Positions 29,107 to 38,468 of a stretch of 64,000 nucleotides of DNA are shown one piece after another. Both the position numbers and the translations under genes were made by a program. Source of the DNA: Streptomyces sp. CB03234 (GTDB taxonomy: Bacteria > Actinomycetota > Actinomycetes > Streptomycetales > Streptomycetaceae). The notes beneath the pieces were generated by a model, which saw only the letters and a list, made by a program, of their open reading frames with translations, did no database searches and was not told where the DNA came from. Positions within the stretch are counted from its first letter, which is position 1. Every line of letters begins with the position of its first letter. The stretch spans positions 113,418-177,417 of the forward strand of contig NZ_LIYH01000002.1 of NCBI RefSeq assembly GCF_001905885.1. The letters are read 5' to 3'.

Positions 29107-29654
29107 CGCTCGCCGCCACCAACGGCTTCCTGTCTCCCACCGGCGTCGAGATCGCCTTCCTCCTCGTCGGCATCGTCACCCTCGGCGCCGCCGTCGTCAC
29201 GGTCACCACCAAGCAACTGGTGCACGCCGCCCTGTGGCTGGTCGTGGCGCTCGGCGGGATCGCCGTCGAGTACCTCCTCCTCACGGCGGAGTTCATCGCC
29301 TGGGTCCAGGTCCTGATCTACGTCGGTTCCGTCGTCGTCCTCCTCCTCTTCGGTCTGATGCTCACCAAGGCGCCCATCGGCCGCTCACCCGACGCCGACT
29401 CCGGCAACCGCCCGGCCGCCCTCGCGGTCGCGGCCGCCGCCGCGGCCGCGCTCATCTGGGTGGTCGTGGACGCGTTCCGCACCACCTGGATCGACCTCGA
29501 CGGACCGGCCCAGGGCTCCACCAAGGTGTCGGGCTCGATCCTCTTCCGGCACTGGGTGCTGCCCTTCGAGGCGCTCTCCGTCCTCCTCCTGGCCGCGCTC
29601 GTCGGCGCGATCGTCCTGTCCCGCAAGGGCCGCGAGCGGGAGGGCGACAACTGA
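29103..29654 (+). CDS. nuoJ: NADH-quinone oxidoreductase subunit J, second nuo cluster
   Basis: 183 residues with five helices. The NuoJ signature helix with the pi-bulge region reads [24 protein letters not shown]. Compared with the first-operon NuoJ it lacks the long charged C-terminal tail and ends [11 protein letters not shown] start overlapping nuoI (GTGA); its stop shares one base with the ATG of nuoK (TGATG). Confidence 0.94.
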   Translation: MTLAATNGFLSPTGVEIAFLLVGIVTLGAAVVTVTTKQLVHAALWLVVALGGIAVEYLLLTAEFIAWVQVLIYVGSVVVLLLFGLMLTKAPIGRSPDADSGNRPAALAVAAAAAAALIWVVVDAFRTTWIDLDGPAQGSTKVSGSILFRHWVLPFEALSVLLLAALVGAIVLSRKGREREGDN

Positions 29655-30049
29655 TGCACCTCGCCTATCCGGCGGTCCTCGCCGTCCTGCTCTTCTGCAC
29701 CGGCCTGTACGGGGTGCTCGCCCGCCGCAACGCGATCCTGGTCCTGATGTCCGTCGAGCTGATGCTCAACGCCGTCAACCTCAACCTCGTCGCCTTCGAC
29801 GTGTGGCTGCGCGACGCCCTGCACGCCGGCCAGGCGCTGACCCTCTTCACCATCGCCATCGCCGCCGCCGAGATCGGCATCGGTCTGGCGATCGTCCTGA
29901 TGGTCTACCGCAACCGCGGCACCTCGGACATCGACAAGCTCCGCGACAACGCCGAGACCGCGACCGCCGACGACACCGCAGGTACCGGCGACACCGCAGG
30001 CACCGACGAGACCGCGGGCCCCGACGAGAAGGCTGAGGCCACCGCGTGA
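29654..30049 (+). CDS. nuoK: NADH-quinone oxidoreductase subunit K with acidic repeat tail, second nuo cluster
   Basis: 131 residues. The 100-residue core has three helices with the conserved [15 protein letters not shown] and [17 protein letters not shown]. An added C-terminal tail of about 35 residues, rich in Thr/Ala/Asp (copies of DTAG, GTGD and GTDE), is absent from the first-operon NuoK (99 residues). The ATG overlaps the nuoJ stop, and the stop overlaps the GTG of nuoL. Confidence 0.94.
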   Translation: MHLAYPAVLAVLLFCTGLYGVLARRNAILVLMSVELMLNAVNLNLVAFDVWLRDALHAGQALTLFTIAIAAAEIGIGLAIVLMVYRNRGTSDIDKLRDNAETATADDTAGTGDTAGTDETAGPDEKAEATA

Positions 30050-32037
30050 CCACCACGACCCTCGCCGTCCTCGTCCCCCTCCTTCCGTTCCTCGGCGCCC
30101 TCACCGGACTGCTCCTCGGCCGCACCGCCCCCGGCTTCGTGCGCCCGCTGGCCGTCCTTCCGACGCTGGCCGCCCTCGTGCTCGCCGTGCTCGTCGCCGT
30201 ACGCCAGGGCGGCGGCAAGGCGATCGACGCGGCTACCCAGCTCACCCCGACCGGCTCGGTACCGATCGACCTCGCCCTGCACCTGGACGGCTTCGCCGCC
30301 CTGACCGCCGTCCTGGTCGGCGTCGTCGCCTCGTGCGTGCAGATCTACTCGACGGGCTACCTCCGCGACGACCCGCGCTACCCCTCGTACGCGGCGCTCG
30401 TCTCCCTGTTCACCTCCGCGATGCTGCTCGTCGTCTACTCCGGCGACCTGATGGTGCTGCTGGTCGGCTGGGAGATCATGGGCATCTGCTCGTACTTCCT
30501 CGTCGGCCACTACTGGGAGACGCCCGAGGCGCGCGCAGCCTCCCTCAAGGCCTTCCTGGTCACCAAGCTCGGCGACGTCCCCTTCCTGATCGGTCTGTTC
30601 GCGCTGGCCGCCGACGCCGGCACGTTCCGGATCACCGGGATCCTCGGTGCCGTCGCCGCAGGCGGCATCGACCACCCCACCCTGATCGCGCTGCTCCTGC
30701 TCGCGGGCGTGGCCGGCAAGTCCGCCCAGTTCCCGCTGCACACCTGGCTCCCGGACGCCATGGCCGGCCCGACGCCGGTCTCCGCGCTGATCCACGCCGC
30801 GACGATGGTCGCCGCCGGTGTGTACTTCGTGGCCCGGCTCCTTCCCGTCTTCGCCGCCTCCGCGGCCGCCATGACCGTGCTCGCCGTGATGGCCGCGGTC
30901 ACGATGGTCGGCTCCGGACTCGCCGCCCTCGCGCAGGACGACATCAAGCGGGTGCTCGCCTACTCGACCATCGGCCAGCTCGGCTACATGTCGGGCGCCC
31001 TTGCCGTCGGTGACCGGGGCGCCGCCGTCTTCCACCTCCTGTCGCACGGCGCCTTCAAGGCGCTGCTGTTCCTCGCCGCCGGCGTGATCATCCACGCCGC
31101 CGGTACGAACTCGCTGGCCGCCATGTCCCGCATGCGGGGTCTGGCCGCCCGCATCCCCGACGCGTACTGGACGATGACGGTCGCCCTGCTCGCGCTCGCC
31201 GCGATCCCGCCGTTCGCCGGCTTCTTCTCCAAGGAAGCCGTCCTCGTGGCCGCCGAGCACACCGCCCTCGGCGACCGGACGGTCGCCCCGGCCGGGGCGG
31301 GCTGGATCGTCCTCGTGTCCGGTCTGCTCACCGCCCTCCTCACCGCCGCGTACGCGACACGTCTGTGGCTGCTGGCCTTCCGTGGCCGGGGTGCCGAAGC
31401 CCCCCAGCACGGCAGGCAGCCGATCGCCATGAACGCCGTCCTGTGGGTGCTCGCGATCCCCTCCCTCGCCTTCGGCCTGAGCGTCGGAGTGCTCGGCGAC
31501 TGGTTCGACGGCCACGCGCTGACCCCCACCGTCACCACGGCCGTGCTCGGCACGGGGATCGCCCTCGTCGGCGGGCTCGTCACGTACGGCGCCTGGCGGC
31601 ACACCACGGCCCTGGCGGCCCGTACGCCGCTCGGCGCGGTCGCCGCCCACCCCGAGGCCGAACCCGCCGTCTCCGAGGCCGAGGCGATCACCACGCACAC
31701 CCCCGCCTACGGCGACATCGCCGCGGCCCCCGACCCCGCCGACCCCGGACGCCTGCTGCTCGGCCCACTGCACCGCCACGCCGCCGCCGGCTTCCATGTC
31801 GACGCCGTCTACTCCGCCCTCTTCGTACGCCCCGTCAGGGCGGCGGCCTCACTCGTCAGCTTCCTCGACCGCGAGGTCGTCGAGACGTACGTACGCGGAG
31901 CGGGCAGCGGCACGAACCTGCTCGGGTGGGCCGTCCGGCGCGCCCAGACGGGCAACGTGCAGACCTACCTCAGCGCCCTGCTCGCCGGCTCCGTCGTCCT
32001 GGCGATCGCCGCCGTCCTCGTCGCCGCCGGAGCGTGA
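30046..32037 (+). CDS. nuoL: NADH-quinone oxidoreductase subunit L, second nuo cluster
   Basis: 663-residue antiporter-like pump subunit. Conserved motifs are [19 protein letters not shown] (Glu), [34 protein letters not shown] (Lys and His) and [16 protein letters not shown]. The C-terminal region includes the lateral helix stretch and an amphipathic segment around 540-600. GTG start overlapping nuoK. It is clearly related to, but well diverged from, the nuoL at 1113, so the two clusters are old paralogs, not a recent duplication. Confidence 0.95.
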   Translation: MTTTTLAVLVPLLPFLGALTGLLLGRTAPGFVRPLAVLPTLAALVLAVLVAVRQGGGKAIDAATQLTPTGSVPIDLALHLDGFAALTAVLVGVVASCVQIYSTGYLRDDPRYPSYAALVSLFTSAMLLVVYSGDLMVLLVGWEIMGICSYFLVGHYWETPEARAASLKAFLVTKLGDVPFLIGLFALAADAGTFRITGILGAVAAGGIDHPTLIALLLLAGVAGKSAQFPLHTWLPDAMAGPTPVSALIHAATMVAAGVYFVARLLPVFAASAAAMTVLAVMAAVTMVGSGLAALAQDDIKRVLAYSTIGQLGYMSGALAVGDRGAAVFHLLSHGAFKALLFLAAGVIIHAAGTNSLAAMSRMRGLAARIPDAYWTMTVALLALAAIPPFAGFFSKEAVLVAAEHTALGDRTVAPAGAGWIVLVSGLLTALLTAAYATRLWLLAFRGRGAEAPQHGRQPIAMNAVLWVLAIPSLAFGLSVGVLGDWFDGHALTPTVTTAVLGTGIALVGGLVTYGAWRHTTALAARTPLGAVAAHPEAEPAVSEAEAITTHTPAYGDIAAAPDPADPGRLLLGPLHRHAAAGFHVDAVYSALFVRPVRAAASLVSFLDREVVETYVRGAGSGTNLLGWAVRRAQTGNVQTYLSALLAGSVVLAIAAVLVAAGA

Positions 32038-32040
32038 GCC

Positions 32041-33618
32041 GTGATCGATATCAGCGAATCCGTGATGCAGTTCCTCCTCGCGTTCATCGTCGTCGGCCCG
32101 CTCATCGGCGCCGCGGCGGCCCTCCTCCCGGCGCCACCCGGGCTGAAGGGGAAGTCCCCGGACCAGGCCGTGCTCCGCCACGGTGTGACCGTCACCGGTG
32201 CGATCCTCGCGGCCGCGGTCGTCCTCACGCTCGGCTTCGACCACGACCAGCCGTCGAAGATGCAGGCCACGACGGACATCAGCTGGATCCCGGCGCTCGA
32301 CGTGCGGATCCACCTCGGCATCGACGGCATTTCCCTCCCCCTCCTGGTCCTGACCGCGCTGCTGACCTTCCTCTGCGCGCTCTACACCTACTTCAAGATG
32401 CCCGCGGGCCCCTCCCCGAAGGCATTCGTCGCCCTGCTGCTGGTCCTCGAGTCCGGCACGCTGGCGACCTTCGCCGTCCTCGATCTGCTGCTGTTCTTCC
32501 TGGCCTTCGAGATGGTGCTCATCCCGATGTACTTCCTCATCGCCCGCTGGGGCGGCGAGGGACGCCAGCCGGCCGCCTGGCGGTTCATCCTCTACACGCT
32601 GCTCGGTTCGGTCGTCATGCTGCTCGGCCTCCTGCTCGTCGGGCTGAAGGCCGGCACCTTCGACATGGTGGCACTCGCCACTGACAACGGCCGCGACATC
32701 ACCACATCCGTGCAGGTCATCGCGGTTCTCGCGATCGGGATCGGGCTCGCCGTGAAGACCCCGATGTGGCCGCTGCACAGCTGGCTGCCGGACGCCCACA
32801 CCGCCGCGCCGACCGTCGGCTCGGTGCTCCTCGCCGGTGTCCTGCTGAAGATGGGTACGTACGGATTCGTCCGGATCGTCCTGCCGATCACGCCCGACGG
32901 CATGCACATCCTCGCGCCCTACCTCGCCGCGTTCGCCACCGCCGGCATCATCTACGGGTCGCTCGCCTGCCTCTCCCTCGCCCGCACCGGCGCGAAGGGC
33001 GACCTCAAGCGCCTGATCGCGTACTCCTCCGTGGGCCACATGGGCTTCGTCCTCCTCGGCATCGCGACCATGACGCCCACCGGCGTCAACGGCGCGCTCT
33101 TCGCCAACATCGCCCACGGCCTCATCACCGGCCTGCTGTTCTTCCTGGTCGGCGCGATCAAGGACCGGTACGGCACGGCCGACCTCGACACCCTCGCCGG
33201 AGCCACCGGCGCCGCCCTCTACGGCCGCGCGCCCCGCCTCGGCGGCCTCCTCGCGTTCGCCGCCGTCGCCTCGCTCGGACTGCCCGGCCTCGCCGGATTC
33301 TGGGGCGAGATGCTCGCCCTGTTCGGCGCGTTCCAGCCGGCCGAGGGCCTCAGCCGCCCCGCCTTCCTCACCTTCATGGCCGTCGGCGCGTTCGGCACGC
33401 TGCTCACCGCCGCGTACCTCCTCGTCGTCGTACGCCGCGTCTGCATGGGCGCCAGGCCCGCCGCCGACCAGCCGCCGCTCGCCGACATCCAGACGTACGA
33501 AGTCGCCGCCTGGTCGCCGCTGGCCGTCCTCACGGTCGTCGCCGGCCTCTGGCCCGCGGTCCTCCTCGGCCTCACCGACCCGGCCGTGCAGAAGCTCCTC
33601 GCAGGAGGCAAGTCGTGA
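32041..33618 (+). CDS. nuoM: NADH-quinone oxidoreductase subunit M, second nuo cluster
   Basis: 525-residue antiporter-like subunit. NuoM features are LLFFLAFEMVLIPMYFLIARWGG (Glu), VKTPMWPLHSWLPDAHTAAPTVGSVLLAGVLLKMGTYG (Lys/His) and SVGHMGFVLLGIAT. The HTAAPTVGS loop is the form usual for NuoM, while the first-operon NuoM has a variant (AMGEATAPVA). GTG start 3 bases after nuoL; overlaps nuoN by four bases. Confidence 0.95.
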   Translation: MIDISESVMQFLLAFIVVGPLIGAAAALLPAPPGLKGKSPDQAVLRHGVTVTGAILAAAVVLTLGFDHDQPSKMQATTDISWIPALDVRIHLGIDGISLPLLVLTALLTFLCALYTYFKMPAGPSPKAFVALLLVLESGTLATFAVLDLLLFFLAFEMVLIPMYFLIARWGGEGRQPAAWRFILYTLLGSVVMLLGLLLVGLKAGTFDMVALATDNGRDITTSVQVIAVLAIGIGLAVKTPMWPLHSWLPDAHTAAPTVGSVLLAGVLLKMGTYGFVRIVLPITPDGMHILAPYLAAFATAGIIYGSLACLSLARTGAKGDLKRLIAYSSVGHMGFVLLGIATMTPTGVNGALFANIAHGLITGLLFFLVGAIKDRYGTADLDTLAGATGAALYGRAPRLGGLLAFAAVASLGLPGLAGFWGEMLALFGAFQPAEGLSRPAFLTFMAVGAFGTLLTAAYLLVVVRRVCMGARPAADQPPLADIQTYEVAAWSPLAVLTVVAGLWPAVLLGLTDPAVQKLLAGGKS

Positions 33619-35150
33619 CCCTCGCAGCCACGAGCGCCACGAGCGCCACGAGCGCGGCCGACCTCGTCCAGTCGGTCGACTGGGCCGCCATCGCGCCGCC
33701 CACCATCGCCGCCGTCGTCGGTCTGCTCGTGCTCGTCGCCGACCTCTTCGTACCGAAGGAGCGCAAGCAGCTCCTCGGCTGGGGCGCGATCGCCGGACTC
33801 GTCGCCGCGATCCTCACCCTCCTGCCGCTGCGCAAGGGCGACCGGAACACCTTCTGCCTGACCACCGACGCCGACGCGTGCAGCTACACCGCCGACCACT
33901 TCACCCTGGTCATCCAGTTCCTGGTGCTCGGAGGCGCGCTCCTGACGGCCCTGCTGTCGCTGCACGACACCGAGGAGAGGCTTCCGGCGGGAGAGTTCTG
34001 GTTCCTGCTGCTCTCCTCGGCCGCCGGTGCCGCGCTGCTGCCCGCCTCCCGGGACCTGGCGACGCTGGTCGTCGCCCTGGAGGTCGCCTCGCTGCCCGCC
34101 TTCGCGCTCGTCGGTCTCAAGCGGGGCGACCGCATGTCCGGCGAGGCGGCGCTGAAGTTCTTCCTCTCCTCCGTCACCGCCACCGCCGTGATGCTCCTCG
34201 GCGTGAGCTTCGTGTACGCCACGACCGGCACCCTGCACCTCACCGAGATCGCCCAGAACCTGGACGACGTCCCGGCGCGGCTGGAGAACCTCGCCAAGGC
34301 GGGTGTCGCCCTCACTCTCGTCGGCTTCGCCTTCAAGACGGCCGCCGTGCCGTTCCACTTCTGGGTCCCCGACACCTACGTCGGGGCGCCGCTGCCCATC
34401 GCCGCCTACCTCTCGGTCGTCGGCAAGGCCGTCGGCTTCACCGGCCTCATCCTGGTGACCGTCATCGCCTTCCCGACGTACGCGGACGTGTGGGGCCCGG
34501 CCCTCGCGGTGCTCGCCGCGCTCACCATGACCGCCGGCAACGTCGCCGCCCTCCGGCAGGTCCCCACGCGCGCGTGGAGCGCGGTACGGCTGCTGGCGTG
34601 GTCCTCGGTGGCCCAGGCGGGCTACCTCCTGGTGCCGATCGCGTCCGCCGCCTACTCCGGCGACGACCAGATCGGCGCCACGGTCGCGTACGCCCTGATG
34701 TACGCCGTCGTGAACCTCGGCGCCTTCGCGGTCGCCGCCCTGGTCGCCCGTACGCACCCGCTGAACCGGATCTCCGACTACCGGGGCCTGTACGCCACCC
34801 GGCCGGCGGCCGCGCTGGTCATGGGCTTCTTCCTGCTCTGCCTGGCCGGCCTGCCACCGGGCATCATCGGCCTCTTCGCGAAGGTCACGGTCTTCTCGGC
34901 GGCGGTCGACGCCGGCCTGGGCTGGCTCGCCGTCGTCATGGGCGTCAACGTCGTCATCGCCCTCTACTACTACCTGCAGTGGACGGCGGTACTGTTCCGC
35001 GCACCCGAGGGCGCACCCGAGGGCGCCCCCGTCAGGGAGCCCGCGCCCATGCCCGTCACCGTGGCCATCGTCGTGACGGCCGCCGCCGGCGTGGTGCTGT
35101 CGGGCTACCCCGAGCTGGTGCTGCGCTTCGCCGGCGACACTCTCTTCTGA
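33615..35150 (+). CDS. nuoN: NADH-quinone oxidoreductase subunit N, second nuo cluster
   Basis: 511-residue antiporter-like subunit and last gene of the partial cluster. Signatures are LVVALEVASLPAFALVGLKR (Glu), FAFKTAAVPFHFWVPDTYVGAPLPIAAYLS (Lys/His) and SSVAQAGYLLVPIA. The N-terminus has an Ala/Thr/Ser repeat (ATSATSATSA). GTG start overlapping nuoM. mscL follows after 37 bases with its own strong ribosome site and no visible terminator between them. Confidence 0.94.
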   Translation: MTLAATSATSATSAADLVQSVDWAAIAPPTIAAVVGLLVLVADLFVPKERKQLLGWGAIAGLVAAILTLLPLRKGDRNTFCLTTDADACSYTADHFTLVIQFLVLGGALLTALLSLHDTEERLPAGEFWFLLLSSAAGAALLPASRDLATLVVALEVASLPAFALVGLKRGDRMSGEAALKFFLSSVTATAVMLLGVSFVYATTGTLHLTEIAQNLDDVPARLENLAKAGVALTLVGFAFKTAAVPFHFWVPDTYVGAPLPIAAYLSVVGKAVGFTGLILVTVIAFPTYADVWGPALAVLAALTMTAGNVAALRQVPTRAWSAVRLLAWSSVAQAGYLLVPIASAAYSGDDQIGATVAYALMYAVVNLGAFAVAALVARTHPLNRISDYRGLYATRPAAALVMGFFLLCLAGLPPGIIGLFAKVTVFSAAVDAGLGWLAVVMGVNVVIALYYYLQWTAVLFRAPEGAPEGAPVREPAPMPVTVAIVVTAAAGVVLSGYPELVLRFAGDTLF

Positions 35151-35187
35151 CCCCCGCAGCCCCCACGCATTTTCTAGGAGCACGGCC

Positions 35188-35643
35188 GTGCTGAACGGTT
35201 TCAAGGACTTCATCCTCCGTGGAAACGTCATCTCCATGGCGATCGGCCTGGCCGTCGGCGCGGCCTTCACGGCGGTCGTCACCGCCTTCAGCAACGCCTT
35301 CATCACCCCGCTCATCGGCCTCGCGACCGGCACCGTCGGAGACTTCAGCCACTCCTCTTTCGTGGTCAGCGACACCAAGTTCCCCTACGGCCTGTTCATC
35401 AGCGCCGCCCTCGCGTTCGTGATCACCGCCGCCGTGCTCTACTTCTGCGTCGTCGTCCCGATGATGAAGATCCAGACCCGCTTCAAGCGCGACGAGCCCT
35501 TCGACATCAAGGCCGCCGTACGGGACTGCCCGCGCTGCTTCACCGAGATCCCGGCCGTCGCCAGCCGCTGCGCCCACTGCACCAGCGAGGTGGAACCGGT
35601 CCAGGAGGCCCTGCGGAAGGCCGGACTGCCCGCCCCGCGCTGA
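35188..35643 (+). CDS. mscL: Large-conductance mechanosensitive channel with C-terminal zinc ribbon
   Basis: 151 residues. Residues 1-100 are a normal MscL: N-terminal amphipathic helix (MLNGFKDFILRGN), pore helix M1 (VISMAIGLAVGAAFTAVVTAF) and M2 (PYGLFISAALAFVITAAVLYF). It opens as an emergency valve on membrane tension during osmotic downshock. After the second helix, where E. coli MscL has a short helical bundle, this protein carries C-P-R-C (Cys114/117) and C-A-H-C (Cys128/131) ten residues apart, a zinc-ribbon pattern facing the cytoplasm. GTG start with AGGAG about 9 bases upstream. Confidence 0.93.
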   Translation: MLNGFKDFILRGNVISMAIGLAVGAAFTAVVTAFSNAFITPLIGLATGTVGDFSHSSFVVSDTKFPYGLFISAALAFVITAAVLYFCVVVPMMKIQTRFKRDEPFDIKAAVRDCPRCFTEIPAVASRCAHCTSEVEPVQEALRKAGLPAPR

Positions 35644-35732
35644 GGCACCCGAGTCACCCGGACGGCCCACACCCCGCTCCCGGCGCACAAGGGAACCCGC
35701 CATGCCCGCCTGGCGTTGACCAGTACGGGAGG

Positions 35733-35750
35733 GTCCACTGAACAGTGGAC
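35733..35750. promoter_or_regulatory. Perfect palindrome upstream of htpX
   Basis: GTCCACTG-AA-CAGTGGAC, 8-bp arms with a 2-base centre, lies 49 bases before the htpX start. A TTGACC (-35-like) begins 17 bases before it. Position and symmetry suit an operator or the first hairpin of the leader. No regulator is adjacent. Confidence 0.5.
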
Positions 35751-35798
35751 CAGCACCAGGCAAAGGGTTCCCCTGCCGCACCATTTGGAGGGCGTACC

Positions 35799-36662
35799 GT
35801 GCACCGCCGGCACAACGGGCTGAAGACCGCCGTACTCCTCGGGGGACTGTCCGCACTCATCATCCTGATCGGCAGCTTCTTCGGCCGTACGGGTCTCGTC
35901 GTGGCGCTCCTCGTGGCCCTCGGCACCAACGCCTACGCGTACTGGAACAGCGACAAGCTCGCGCTGCGCGCCATGCGGGCCCGCCCCGTCAGCGAGTTCC
36001 AGGCGCCGCAGCTGTACCGGATGGTCAGGGAGCTGTCCACGCAGGCTCGCCAGCCGATGCCCCGCCTCTACATCTCGCCGACTCAGGCCCCCAACGCCTT
36101 CGCGACCGGCCGCAATCCGCGCAACGCCGCTGTGTGCTGCACCGAGGGGATCCTCCAGCTCCTCGACGAGCGCGAACTGCGCGGCGTCATCGGCCACGAA
36201 CTGAGCCACGTCTACAACCGGGACATCCTGATCTCGTCGGTCGCCGGGGCCCTCGCCTCGGTGATCATGTTCCTGGTGAACTTCGCCTGGCTCATCCCGG
36301 TCGGCCGCTCCGATGACGACGACGGTCCGGGCCTGGTCGGCATGCTGCTGATCATGCTGCTGGGCCCGCTGGCCGCATCGGTGATCCAGCTGGCCATCAG
36401 CCGCTCGCGGGAGTACGAGGCGGACGCCTCCGGCGCGCAGCTCACCGGCGACCCGCTCGCCCTGGCCAGCGCGCTGCGCAAGCTCGAGGCGGGCACAAAG
36501 AGGCTCCCACTGCCGCCCGAGCCCAGGATCGAGACGGCCAGCCACATGATGATCGCGAACCCGTTCCGCCCCGGTCAGGGGTTCGCCAAGATGTTCTCGA
36601 CCCACCCGCCGATGGCGGAACGCATCGCCCGACTCGAACAGATGGCAGGTCGCCGCCCATGA
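35799..36662 (+). CDS. htpX: Membrane zinc metalloprotease HtpX (M48B)
   Basis: 287 residues, the normal HtpX length. Two N-terminal transmembrane segments ([34 protein letters not shown]), then the zinc site HELSH (residues 133-137, [13 protein letters not shown]), two further membrane segments, and the third ligand in [13 protein letters not shown]. It degrades damaged membrane proteins in the cytoplasmic membrane. The GTG at 35799 is preceded by GGAGGG at 7 bases; a longer frame lacks a ribosome site. The stop overlaps the YccF gene (ATGA). Confidence 0.94.
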   Translation: MHRRHNGLKTAVLLGGLSALIILIGSFFGRTGLVVALLVALGTNAYAYWNSDKLALRAMRARPVSEFQAPQLYRMVRELSTQARQPMPRLYISPTQAPNAFATGRNPRNAAVCCTEGILQLLDERELRGVIGHELSHVYNRDILISSVAGALASVIMFLVNFAWLIPVGRSDDDDGPGLVGMLLIMLLGPLAASVIQLAISRSREYEADASGAQLTGDPLALASALRKLEAGTKRLPLPPEPRIETASHMMIANPFRPGQGFAKMFSTHPPMAERIARLEQMAGRRP

Positions 36663-37051
36663 AAGCAATCCTCAACCTCATATGGCTGATCTTCGGTGGC
36701 TTCTGGTTGTTCCTCGGCTACATGGTCGCGGGCCTGCTGCTCTGCATCACCGTCATCGGCATCCCCTTCGGCCTGGCCGCCTTCCGCGTCGGCCTCTACG
36801 CCCTGTGGCCCTTCGGGCAGACCGTCGTCGACCGCCGTGACGCGGGCGCGGCGTCCTGCCTCGGCAACGTGCTGTGGCTGGTCCTCGCCGGCTGGTGGCT
36901 GGCGCTCGGGCACGTCCTCACCGGCATCGCCCTGTGCGTCACCATCATCGGCATCCCGCTGGGCATCGCGAACTTCAAGCTCATCCCGGTCTCCCTGCTG
37001 CCGCTGGGCAAGGAGATCGTCCCGAGCGACCGGCCCTTCGCCACCCGTTGA
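36659..37051 (+). CDS. YccF-domain inner-membrane protein
   Basis: 130 residues built of two YccF repeats. Each repeat has the N-L-(I/V)-W-L and G-W/F-W-L-x-L-G-(Y/H) pattern followed by C-(I/V)-T-(V/I)-IGIP-(F/L)-G, with four hydrophobic spans. Function of the family is unknown. The ATG overlaps the htpX stop by four bases, so the pair is translated together; a role in membrane quality control alongside HtpX is a guess. Confidence 0.9.
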   Translation: MKAILNLIWLIFGGFWLFLGYMVAGLLLCITVIGIPFGLAAFRVGLYALWPFGQTVVDRRDAGAASCLGNVLWLVLAGWWLALGHVLTGIALCVTIIGIPLGIANFKLIPVSLLPLGKEIVPSDRPFATR

Positions 37052-37167
37052 GCCACGGCCCCGCCCTGTCAGTGCCGTGGTGCACCATGAACACATGACC
37101 GAGGACGAGCAGGTGCCGGGCCGGGTCGCGGCCGAGGCGCGCACCCGAATATGACGCGTGCGGCGCG

Positions 37168-38382
37168 CTAGCCGCGCCGCACCGCGTACATCACCGCACC
37201 CGCCGCCAGCACCGCCGTGCCCGCCAGGACCGACGACAGGGGCAGGGCGAACGCGAGCGCCAGGCAGCCCGCCAGCCCGGTCGCCGCGAGGACGCGCCCC
37301 GAACCGAGCGTCCACGCCGAAGCGTTGGCGATCGCGTAGTACACCAGCACCCCGAACGACGAGAAGCCGATCGCCCCACGCACGTCCGCCGTCGCCGCCA
37401 CCACCGCGACGACCAGCCCCACCGCCAGCTCCGCGTGGTGCGGCACCTGGAAGCGCGGGTGCACGGCGGCGAGCGTGCGCGGCAGGTGACCGTCGCGCGC
37501 CATCGCCAGCGTCGTACGGGACACCCCGAGGATCAGCGCCAGCAGTGAACCCAGCGCGGCCACCGCCGCGCCCACCCGCACCACCGGTACCAGCCAGCCC
37601 GCACCCGCCGCTCGCGCCGCGTCCGCGAGCGGAGCCACCGAGTCGCCCAACTCGCGCGCGCCCAGCACCGACAGGACGGAGACCGCCACACCCGCGTACA
37701 CGACCAGCGCGATGCCCAGTGCCAGCGGGACCGCCCGGGGGATGGTCCGCGCCGGATCCCGCACCTCCTCGCCCAGCGTGGCGATCCGCGCGTACCCGGC
37801 GAACGCGAAGAACAGCAGCCCCGCCGCCTGCAACACCCCGCCCGCCGACGCGTCCCCGGCCGGTTCCAGCCGCCCGAACTCCACCGCACCCGACCCGAGA
37901 CAGGAGACGATCACCGCGACCAGGACCGCCAGCACCCCCGCCACGATGACGCGCGTGAGCAGCGCCGACTTCTGAACGCCCCCGTAGTTCACGGCGGTCA
38001 GCGCCACCACCGCCGCGACCGCCACCGCGTGCGCCTGCTCCGGCCACACGTACGACCCGACCGCGAGCGCCATCGCCGCGCACGAGGCGGTCTTGCCGAC
38101 CACGAAACCCCAGCCCGCGAGGTAACCCCAGAAAGGACCCAGCCGTTCGCGCCCGTACACATACGTGCCGCCCGACGCCGGATAGCGGGCGGCCAGCCGC
38201 GCCGACGCCATGGCGTTGCAGTACGCGACCGCCCCCGCCAGCGCCAGCCCCAGCAGCAGTCCGCTCCCGGCCGCCCCGGCCGCCGGCCCGAGCGCCACGA
38301 AGATCCCGGCTCCGACCATCGAGCCCAGCCCGATGACGACCGCGTCGAAGACGCCCAGCGACCGCCGCAGCTCCTGTGTCAT
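37168..38382 (-). CDS. APC-family amino acid permease
   Basis: 404 residues with about 12 helices. The N-terminus RRSLGVFDAVVIGLGSMVGAGIFVALGPAAG is the first helix of amino acid-polyamine-organocation transporters, with the helix break GxGIF. FFAFAGYARIATLGEEVRDPARTIPRAV is the conserved helix-6/loop region. Substrate cannot be assigned. The ATG at 38382 was chosen because the conserved domain starts right after it; the longer frame adds an Arg/Val-rich stretch. The gene converges on the htpX-yccF pair. Confidence 0.9.
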   Translation of the reverse strand: MTQELRRSLGVFDAVVIGLGSMVGAGIFVALGPAAGAAGSGLLLGLALAGAVAYCNAMASARLAARYPASGGTYVYGRERLGPFWGYLAGWGFVVGKTASCAAMALAVGSYVWPEQAHAVAVAAVVALTAVNYGGVQKSALLTRVIVAGVLAVLVAVIVSCLGSGAVEFGRLEPAGDASAGGVLQAAGLLFFAFAGYARIATLGEEVRDPARTIPRAVPLALGIALVVYAGVAVSVLSVLGARELGDSVAPLADAARAAGAGWLVPVVRVGAAVAALGSLLALILGVSRTTLAMARDGHLPRTLAAVHPRFQVPHHAELAVGLVVAVVAATADVRGAIGFSSFGVLVYYAIANASAWTLGSGRVLAATGLAGCLALAFALPLSSVLAGTAVLAAGAVMYAVRRG

Positions 38383-38468
38383 GCGTCGCACCCTACTGAT
38401 CCACGCAACCACCCCCCGCACCCCGGGCGTCCTCGCGGACAACACCGCACGAAAGGCAGGTTCATGGC

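Noticed and set aside
33219..35378. A 719-codon minus-strand frame opposite nuoN of the second cluster
   Set aside because: Low-complexity shadow running through a well-defined membrane protein gene.
37095..37154. Short frame of 19 codons starting MTEDEQVPGR after the YccF gene
   Set aside because: Looks like a gene start (acidic, ATG) but stops after 19 codons just before a convergent gene. Could be a relic of a truncated gene; too little to call.
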